NCBI GenBank assembly: GCA_947258845.1
Contig: CAMYJZ010000002.1
Coordinates: 69,678-109,452 of the forward strand
Length of the DNA: 39,775 bases
Origin: an uncultured Ectothiorhodospiraceae bacterium
Lineage (GTDB): Bacteria; Pseudomonadota; Gammaproteobacteria; UBA9214
Reading direction: 5' to 3'
Of this stretch, positions 34,528 through 39,775 are shown piece by piece. Within the stretch, counting starts at the first letter, position 1, and every line of letters begins with the position of its first letter. A program made the position numbers and the translations under genes. The notes beneath the pieces are model-generated. The model did no database searches and was not told the DNA's origin. It saw only the letters and a program-made list of their open reading frames with translations.

Positions 34528-36351
34528 TTACACCGGTTGCAGGGCCGGATGCTGTTCGGCCTCCAGTTCGTGGCGTGCCTCTTCCTGCTGCAGGGTCCAG
34601 AGCCGGGCGTATACCCCGGCGCTGGTCAGCAATTCCTGATGGGTGCCCTGTTCCACGATGCGCCCGGCATCCATGACCAGTATGGTGTCGGCATCCACGA
34701 TGGTCGACAGCCGGTGTGCGATTGCCAGGGTCGTGTGGTGGGCTGCAACCTTGCGCAAGGCCTCGAGAATGAGCTGTTCGGAATGCGAGTCCAGGCTGGA
34801 GGTGGCCTCGTCGAACACCAGGATGCGCGGGTTCTTGAGGATCACGCGGGCGATGGCGACGCGCTGCTTTTCACCGCCTGAGAGCTTCAGCCCGCGTTCA
34901 CCCACCACTGTTTCGTAGCCCTGGGGCAGCGTCATGATGAAGTCATGGATGTTGGCCAGCCGGGCGGCCTGTTCGATTTCCTCGCGACTGGCACCGGGCC
35001 TGGCATAGGCGATGTTGTAGTAGAGCGAATCGTTGAACAGGACGGTGTCCTGCGGAACGATACCGATCACCCGGCGCAGGCTGTCCTGGGTCACCTCGCG
35101 GATATCCTGCCCGTTGACCAGGATGCGGCCGGAGGAGACGTCATAGAACCGGAACAGCAGCCGCGCCAGGGTCGACTTGCCGGCCCCGCTGGGCCCGACA
35201 ACCGCGACCTTCTGTCCAGGTGCAATCCGGAAGCTGATGTCATGCAGGATGGTGCGGTCCGGTTCATAGGCAAAGGAAATATTCTCGAAGCGGACCTCGG
35301 CGCTGCCGGCATCGAGTTCCCGGGCATCGGGGCGGTCGGTGATCTCGGGCCGGCTTTCCAGGACATCGAACATCAGTTGCATGTCGGTCAGGGCATGCTT
35401 CAGCTGGCTGTAGATGATGCCCAGGAAATTCAGCGGAATGAACAGCTGCAGCAGGAAGGCATTGACCAGCACCAGGTCACCCAGGGTCATGCTGCCGTCG
35501 ACGACCCCGCGCGCGGCCAGGATCATGATCAGGGTGACGCCGATGGCAATGATGGTCGCCTGCCCGAAGTTGAGCGCCGACAGCGAGGTCTGGCTGTTCA
35601 CCGCCGAGGTCTCCCAGCGCCTCAGGGAGTCATCGTAGCGTCGCAGTTCAAAGTCCTCGTTGCCGAAATACTTGACGGTCTCGTAGTTCAGCAGGCTGTC
35701 AATGGCCTGGGTATTGGCCTTTGAATCCATGGCGTTCATTGAGACCCGGTATTTCATCCGCCATTCCGTGACCACCATGGTGAACACGATATAGCTCACC
35801 ACGGCGACGAAGGTGATGACGGCGAACCAGACGCTGTAGCGGGACAGCAGGATGGCCGCAATCAGGGTGATTTCGACCAGTGTCGGCAGCAGGCTGAACA
35901 CCATGTAATTCAGCAGGGAACTCACACTGCGGGTGCCGCGGTCGATATCGCGGGACAGCCCACCGGTCTTGCGCTCCAGGTGATAACGCAGCGAAAGCCG
36001 GTGCAGGTGCTCGAGGACCTTCACCGAGATACTGCGCGTGGCGCCATGGCGCACCCGCGCGAACACCGAATCGCGCAGCTCGTTGAACAGGGAGCTTGCC
36101 AGCCGCAGGGCGCCGTACAGGATCAGGAAGACGAGTGGCAATGCCAGCAGCACCCCTTCCCGGGTATCCAGGCTGTCGACGATGTCCTTCAGCACCAGCG
36201 GAATGCCCACATTGGCGACCTTGGCCAGCACCAGGAACAGCAGGGCGAACAGCACCCGCCCGCGGTAGGTCCACAGAAACGGCGTCAATGACCGCAGGGT
36301 CTTGATGTCCGCGGCGCCGCTTTTGGGCATGGTTGTCGGGTGGGTGTGCAT
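34528..36351 (-). CDS. ABC half-transporter, Atm1/HMT1-like
   Basis: A 607-residue fused permease-ATPase half-transporter. Six helices (about residues 20-310) precede the nucleotide domain with Walker A GPSGAGKSTLARLLF, signature LSGGEKQRVAIARV, Walker B RILVFDEATSSLD and the switch His in AIAHRLSTI. NYETVKYFGNEDFELRRYD is the family block of mitochondrial Atm1 and bacterial heavy-metal or glutathione-linked exporters. It should act as a homodimer in the inner membrane, exporting a glutathione- or sulfur-linked compound or a metal complex; the substrate is unknown. The frame extends to 36921 but overlaps fmdB antisense, so I use the ATG at 36351 (MHTHPTTMPKSG). MPKSG at 36330 is an alternative start. 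It is transcribed divergently from fmdB. Confidence 0.9.
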   Translation of the reverse strand: MHTHPTTMPKSGAADIKTLRSLTPFLWTYRGRVLFALLFLVLAKVANVGIPLVLKDIVDSLDTREGVLLALPLVFLILYGALRLASSLFNELRDSVFARVRHGATRSISVKVLEHLHRLSLRYHLERKTGGLSRDIDRGTRSVSSLLNYMVFSLLPTLVEITLIAAILLSRYSVWFAVITFVAVVSYIVFTMVVTEWRMKYRVSMNAMDSKANTQAIDSLLNYETVKYFGNEDFELRRYDDSLRRWETSAVNSQTSLSALNFGQATIIAIGVTLIMILAARGVVDGSMTLGDLVLVNAFLLQLFIPLNFLGIIYSQLKHALTDMQLMFDVLESRPEITDRPDARELDAGSAEVRFENISFAYEPDRTILHDISFRIAPGQKVAVVGPSGAGKSTLARLLFRFYDVSSGRILVNGQDIREVTQDSLRRVIGIVPQDTVLFNDSLYYNIAYARPGASREEIEQAARLANIHDFIMTLPQGYETVVGERGLKLSGGEKQRVAIARVILKNPRILVFDEATSSLDSHSEQLILEALRKVAAHHTTLAIAHRLSTIVDADTILVMDAGRIVEQGTHQELLTSAGVYARLWTLQQEEARHELEAEQHPALQPV

Positions 36352-36463
36352 GAACGTGCCGTTTCCGGGGTGAATGGCCTGGATGCTATTGTCACAGAAT
36401 CGCGGATGCCACGAAACCGCGGGAAACCTTCGTTCCGGCAGTGTTTTTAAGCGTGGCGAGGCG

Positions 36464-36494
36464 TTAACACCTGTCCGGGCCGGGAGGCTATAAT
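36464..36494 (+). promoter_or_regulatory. Candidate sigma-70 promoter for fmdB-aspS
   Basis: A perfect TATAAT at 36489-36494, preceded by GGC, and TTAACA at 36464-36469. The 19-base spacer is longer than ideal. It lies about 65 bp before the fmdB start. Confidence 0.45.
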
Positions 36495-36558
36495 ACCGGC
36501 CGCTTATCCATGGCACCGGGTTGTAACAGAGTGTATTTACCTTAGCAGAGGGTCTGAC

Positions 36559-36846
36559 ATGCCAATCTATGAATACCGTTGTGAAGCATGCGGGCATTAC
36601 CTGGAAACCCTGCAGAAGATCAGTGATCCGCCCCTGACCGAATGTCACAAATGCGGGCAGCCCACTCTCAAGAAGCTGATATCGGCCTCCGCGTTCCGCC
36701 TCAAGGGCAGCGGCTGGTACGAGACCGACTTCAAGACCGGTAACAAGAAGAATGTCGTGCAGGCGGACAAGGCGGGTTCCTCCGGCAGCCAGTCCGGCAG
36801 CAAGCCCGGTTCCACCGCCTCGACCAAGAAATCGACCAGTAGCTGA
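36559..36846 (+). CDS. FmdB family zinc-ribbon protein
   Basis: A 95-residue protein. The FmdB zinc ribbon has [16 protein letters not shown] and ECHKCGQP, the four cysteines. The C-terminal half is Ser, Gly and Lys rich and probably disordered, ending in TKKSTSS. The gene is found immediately before aspS in many proteobacteria, as here, with a 98 bp gap. Function is unknown. A ribosome site (GAGGG) is 8 bp before the ATG. The long antisense ABC frame over it is rejected because of this conserved zinc motif. Confidence 0.92.
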   Translation: MPIYEYRCEACGHYLETLQKISDPPLTECHKCGQPTLKKLISASAFRLKGSGWYETDFKTGNKKNVVQADKAGSSGSQSGSKPGSTASTKKSTSS

Positions 36847-36944
36847 GGCAACGGATCCCGCTCGGGCGGGCCCGCTTATTGCGCTGGCTGCGGCCACCCC
36901 GTACCATTCCGCGTTTCCCATTCAGAAATAACAGGTTGTCAGCA

Positions 36945-38726
36945 ATGCGCAGCATCTATTGTGGTGAACTGAACGCATCCCACCTCGACCAGGAGGTCAC
37001 GCTGTGTGGCTGGGTGCACCGCCGGCGTGACCATGGCGGGGTGATTTTCGTGGACCTGCGCGATCACCACGGTCTGGTCCAGGTGGTCTTCGATCCGGAC
37101 ACCCCCGAGATCTTCAGCACGGCGGAACGCATTCGTAACGAATATGTCCTGCAGGTGAGGGGCCGGGTGCGCAACCGCCCCGAGGGCACCGTCAACCCCG
37201 ACCTGCCGACCGGTGAGGTCGAGGTCCTGGGCCTGGGTTTGAACGTGCTCAACCCGGCCGAGACCCCTCCGTTTCAGCTGGATGACGAAGACATCCAGGA
37301 CGAGACCCGGCTGCGCTATCGCTACATCGACCTGCGGCGTCCGGAGATGCAGGAAAAATTGCGGCTGCGTGCCCGGATCACCCGCAAGCTGCGGACGTTC
37401 CTGGACGAACGTAATTTTGTCGATGTCGAGACGCCGATACTGACACGTTCGACCCCCGAGGGCGCACGCGACTACCTGGTGCCCAGCCGCACCCATACCG
37501 GGGAATTTTTTGCCCTGCCGCAGTCACCGCAGTTGTTCAAGCAGCTGCTGATGATGGGCGGGATCGACCGCTATTACCAGATCGCGCGCTGCTTCCGTGA
37601 CGAGGACCTGCGCGCCGACCGTCAGCCGGAATTCACCCAGCTGGATATCGAGACCGCCTTCATGGATGAGGATGCCATCATGTCCCTGACGGAGGCCATG
37701 GTCCGTGAACTGTTCGCCGAGGTGCTGGATGTGGCGTTGCCGGATCCGTTTCCGCGCCTGGGTTATGCCGAGTCGATGGACCGCTTCGGGACTGACCGCC
37801 CCGACCTGCGCATCCCGCTGGAGCTGGTCGACCTGGGCGACGTGATGAAGGACGTGGAATTCAAGGTCTTTGCCGGTCCCGCCAACGATCCGCGCGGCCG
37901 GGTGGCCGCCCTGCGGGTACCCGGGGGTGCGGCGATCAGCCGCAAGGATATCGATGACTACACCAGCTACGTCGGCAAGTACGGTGCCCGGGGACTGGCC
38001 TATATAAAGGTCAATGAGGTCGCGGCCGGACGTGACGGCCTGCAGTCGCCGATCCTGAAATTTCTGCCGGACGAGGTGATCACGGCCATCGTGGCGCGCA
38101 CCGGTGTCGAGGACGGCGACCTGGTCTTCTTCGGTGCCGACCGGGCCAGCGTGGTCAATGAATCACTGGGGGCGCTGCGCGTCAAGCTGGGGCATGACCG
38201 CGGCATGGTCGAGGGTGAGTGGCGGCCCCTGTGGGTGGTGGACTTCCCCATGTTCGAATGGGACGAGAAGGCCAGTCGCTGGATGGCCCTGCACCACCCG
38301 TTTACCGCCCCCAATGCGGGTGACCCGGCGGTGCTCGAGGAAAACCCCGGCACCAGCCTGTCACGGGCCTATGACATGGTCCTGAACGGCACGGAACTGG
38401 GCGGCGGCTCCATCCGTATCCACCAGACCGAGGTCCAGCAGGCCGTTTTCAAGTTGCTGGGGATCGGTGATGAAGAGGCCCGCGACAAGTTCGGCTTCCT
38501 GCTGGATGCGCTCAAGTTCGGCTGCCCGCCGCATGGCGGCATCGCCTTCGGTCTCGACCGCCTGGTGATGCTGATGACCGGTGCGAGTTCGATCCGCGAG
38601 GTCATGGCCTTCCCGAAGACGCAGACCGCGGCCTGCCCGCTTACCCAGGCACCCTCGGCCGTCGCCACCGGCCAGCTGATCGAGCTCGGCATCCACCTGC
38701 GCAAGCCGCCCGAGGTCGATTCCTGA
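36945..38726 (+). CDS. aspS: Aspartyl-tRNA synthetase
   Basis: A 593-residue class II synthetase of the bacterial type. An OB-fold anticodon domain ([19 protein letters not shown]) precedes the catalytic core: motif 2 [21 protein letters not shown] and motif 3 [12 protein letters not shown], with a GAD insertion between. It charges tRNA-Asp with aspartate. His30 and Gly81 (RRRDHGG, RPEGT) correspond to residues reported to make the Pseudomonas aeruginosa enzyme non-discriminating, so it may also charge tRNA-Asn, needing GatCAB. The start ATG 36945 ([10 protein letters not shown]) is preferred to the frame start at 36879, since the latter adds 22 non-homologous residues. Usual partner order fmdB-aspS is kept. 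Confidence 0.95.
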   Translation: MRSIYCGELNASHLDQEVTLCGWVHRRRDHGGVIFVDLRDHHGLVQVVFDPDTPEIFSTAERIRNEYVLQVRGRVRNRPEGTVNPDLPTGEVEVLGLGLNVLNPAETPPFQLDDEDIQDETRLRYRYIDLRRPEMQEKLRLRARITRKLRTFLDERNFVDVETPILTRSTPEGARDYLVPSRTHTGEFFALPQSPQLFKQLLMMGGIDRYYQIARCFRDEDLRADRQPEFTQLDIETAFMDEDAIMSLTEAMVRELFAEVLDVALPDPFPRLGYAESMDRFGTDRPDLRIPLELVDLGDVMKDVEFKVFAGPANDPRGRVAALRVPGGAAISRKDIDDYTSYVGKYGARGLAYIKVNEVAAGRDGLQSPILKFLPDEVITAIVARTGVEDGDLVFFGADRASVVNESLGALRVKLGHDRGMVEGEWRPLWVVDFPMFEWDEKASRWMALHHPFTAPNAGDPAVLEENPGTSLSRAYDMVLNGTELGGGSIRIHQTEVQQAVFKLLGIGDEEARDKFGFLLDALKFGCPPHGGIAFGLDRLVMLMTGASSIREVMAFPKTQTAACPLTQAPSAVATGQLIELGIHLRKPPEVDS

Positions 38727-38755
38727 TTTTCGTTTCGACTGCACAACAACACACT

Positions 38756-38993
38756 ATTCACCGCGGAGACGCGGAGAACGCCGAGTTGAAAAATCATTCA
38801 CCGCAAAGGCGCAAGGAACGCAAAGAAAACATTATTGTAAAAAAACCGATCCGGGGGACGACTAACCTACCGTGAATTGTTATGACTGAGATTGGTTGTT
38901 GTTAGCAAGAATTGTGTTTTTAACTTTGCGTCCTTTGCGCCTTTGCGGTGAGTATTATTTTGACTCTGCGTTCTCCGCGTCTCTGCGGTGAAT
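38756..38993. repeat. Long imperfect inverted repeat, ACCGCGGAGACGC family
   Basis: The left arm (38756-38829) holds ATTCACCGCGGAGACGC and a second unit TTCACCGCAAAGGCGCAAG. The right arm (about 38921-38993) is its reverse complement with several mismatches, about 74 bases each. The middle 91 bp carries no match or gene. It resembles a MITE-like or composite intergenic repeat. One half occurs after sucD at 24335. Confidence 0.8.
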
Positions 38994-39011
38994 ATTTATT
39001 GCGGTTGATTA

Positions 39012-39461
39012 TTGAAAGATTCAGATTACAAACGCCCTGAATCGGTCCTCGTTATCGTCTACACCAGGGCCGGCGAGGTGCTGATGCTGCAGCGTCGCGA
39101 GCCCGCGGACTTCTGGCAATCGGTGACCGGCAGCCTGGAGTGGGGTGAGTCACCGTTTGCCGCCGCGCGCCGTGAACTGCGTGAGGAGACCGGGCTGGAG
39201 GTGGACATCATCGACTGCCACAAGACCAACCGCTTCCCGATCCACCCGGCGTGGCGTGCCCGTTACGCGCCGGAGACGGAAACCAACCTTGAACACGTCT
39301 TCCGTGCCGAATTCACTAGCCGGCCTGAAATCAGCGTGAATCCGCGCGAACACAGTTCATACCGCTGGTTGCCGCGTACGGCGGCCGCCGAACTCGCCAG
39401 TTCCTGGACCAACCGGGATGCCATACTCGACTACGTGATCCACGGGCAGGGGGAGACGTAG
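39012..39461 (+). CDS. nudB: Dihydroneopterin triphosphate diphosphatase
   Basis: A 149-residue Nudix hydrolase. The Nudix box is GSLEWGESPFAAARRE plus LREETGL (Gly-x5-Glu-x7-Arg-Glu-x2-Glu-Glu), near residues 42-64. The start, TTG, gives KDSDYKRPESVLVIVY, which matches the beginning of E. coli NudB (MKDKVYKRPVSILVVIY), so I accept it although no good ribosome site is present. The enzyme removes pyrophosphate from 7,8-dihydroneopterin triphosphate in folate synthesis. In many gammaproteobacteria nudB follows aspS, as here. A long repeat separates them. The stop is 2 bp before the hydrolase start. Confidence 0.9.
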   Translation: MKDSDYKRPESVLVIVYTRAGEVLMLQRREPADFWQSVTGSLEWGESPFAAARRELREETGLEVDIIDCHKTNRFPIHPAWRARYAPETETNLEHVFRAEFTSRPEISVNPREHSSYRWLPRTAAAELASSWTNRDAILDYVIHGQGET

Positions 39462-39463
39462 CG

Positions 39464-39775
39464 ATGCCGGAGACCGTGGTCCTGGTGCATGGCATCCTGA
39501 TGAATGGCAGGGAACTGGCCCTGCTGGCCCGGCGGCTGCGGCAATGCGGTTTCAGGCCGGCCGTCTTCGATTACCCGTCACGTCACCACAATGTCGAGCA
39601 GCATGCGCAGGCCCTGGTGTCATTCGTCGAGGGGCTGCAGGTACCGCTGGTCCACCTGGTAGGCCATAGCCTGGGTGGACTGGTCATCCTGAGGGCCCTG
39701 GGGATGCGCAGGGACTTGCCGCCCGGGCGGGTCGTGCTGCTGGGTTCCCCGGTTCGGGGCAGCGGGGTTGCCCGG
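39464..39775 (+). CDS. Alpha/beta hydrolase, N-terminal part (cut by window edge)
   Basis: The ATG at 39464 opens 104 codons to the end of the window. The protein begins PETVVLVHGILMNGRELALL, an oxyanion-loop HG motif, and has the nucleophile elbow HLVGHSLGGLVILR (GHSLGG; Ser near residue 70). FDYPSRH and HAQALVSF resemble the PGAP1/lipase-like family of short esterases. No membrane signal is seen. It begins 2 bp after nudB, with GGGGGAG upstream, so they are likely to be translated together. Substrate unknown. Confidence 0.88.
   Translation, partial: MPETVVLVHGILMNGRELALLARRLRQCGFRPAVFDYPSRHHNVEQHAQALVSFVEGLQVPLVHLVGHSLGGLVILRALGMRRDLPPGRVVLLGSPVRGSGVAR

Noticed and set aside
36352-36921. 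N-terminal extension of the ABC transporter frame
   Set aside because: It runs over fmdB on the other strand and would precede the first membrane helices with unrelated sequence.
1-39775. CRISPR arrays, tRNA or rRNA genes, intact insertion sequences, riboswitches
   Set aside because: No regularly spaced direct repeats, clover-leaf or rRNA sequence, transposase motifs or known riboswitch cores were recognised by eye.

Overview
The window looks like chromosome of a gammaproteobacterium with moderately high GC, possibly Chromatiales-like. The evidence is gene content: a PilS-PilR-PilA type IV pilus block, the bamD / rluD / pgeF / clpB neighbourhood known from many gammaproteobacteria, sucCD, glutamine-dependent nadE, and an fmdB-aspS pair. 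The genus assignment is a guess. I see no rRNA, tRNA, CRISPR array, intact insertion sequence or phage gene.

Positions 1-13000 are a mosaic surface-glycan island. By eye it is clearly AT-richer than the rest, has mixed gene orientation and long gene-poor gaps. It carries a GT2 fragment at the left edge, a GT4 glycosyltransferase, an ArnD-like deacetylase, three different sulfotransferase-like proteins, a WbbL-like GT2, two SAM methyltransferases (one with a Cys4 zinc-ribbon-like N-terminus) and a 718-residue GT2-GT4 fusion.

Positions 11800-18350 form one co-directional minus-strand run, in transcription order: pilA, a TMTC-like GT-C membrane protein with TPRs, a DPM1/GtrB-like polyprenyl-phosphate glycosyltransferase, wzm, wzt with a C-terminal glycan-binding-type domain, and a sulfotransferase. 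This suggests two linked jobs: making a lipid-linked sugar donor for periplasmic glycosylation (pilin is an obvious candidate acceptor), and exporting a sulfated, possibly methyl-capped polysaccharide by the ABC route. A pilS-pilR pair and a PP0621-family gene lie directly upstream of pilA. The pilA upstream region holds a CRP-type palindrome.

Positions 22256-39775 are GC-rich housekeeping DNA: sucC-sucD, nadE, bamD (convergent with nadE, stops overlapping), rluD-pgeF, a ZIP metal transporter, clpB with a heat-shock promoter, a YbbO-like dehydrogenase, a small outer-membrane barrel protein, an Atm1/HMT1-like ABC half-transporter, fmdB-aspS, nudB and the start of an alpha/beta hydrolase cut by the right edge. 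Several families of intergenic inverted repeats sit between these genes.

Several starts were moved inward from the longest open frame because domain starts, ribosome binding sites or neighbouring stops favour it (second methyltransferase, wzt, wzm, pilA, pilR, bamD, the dehydrogenase, the barrel protein, the ABC transporter, aspS).
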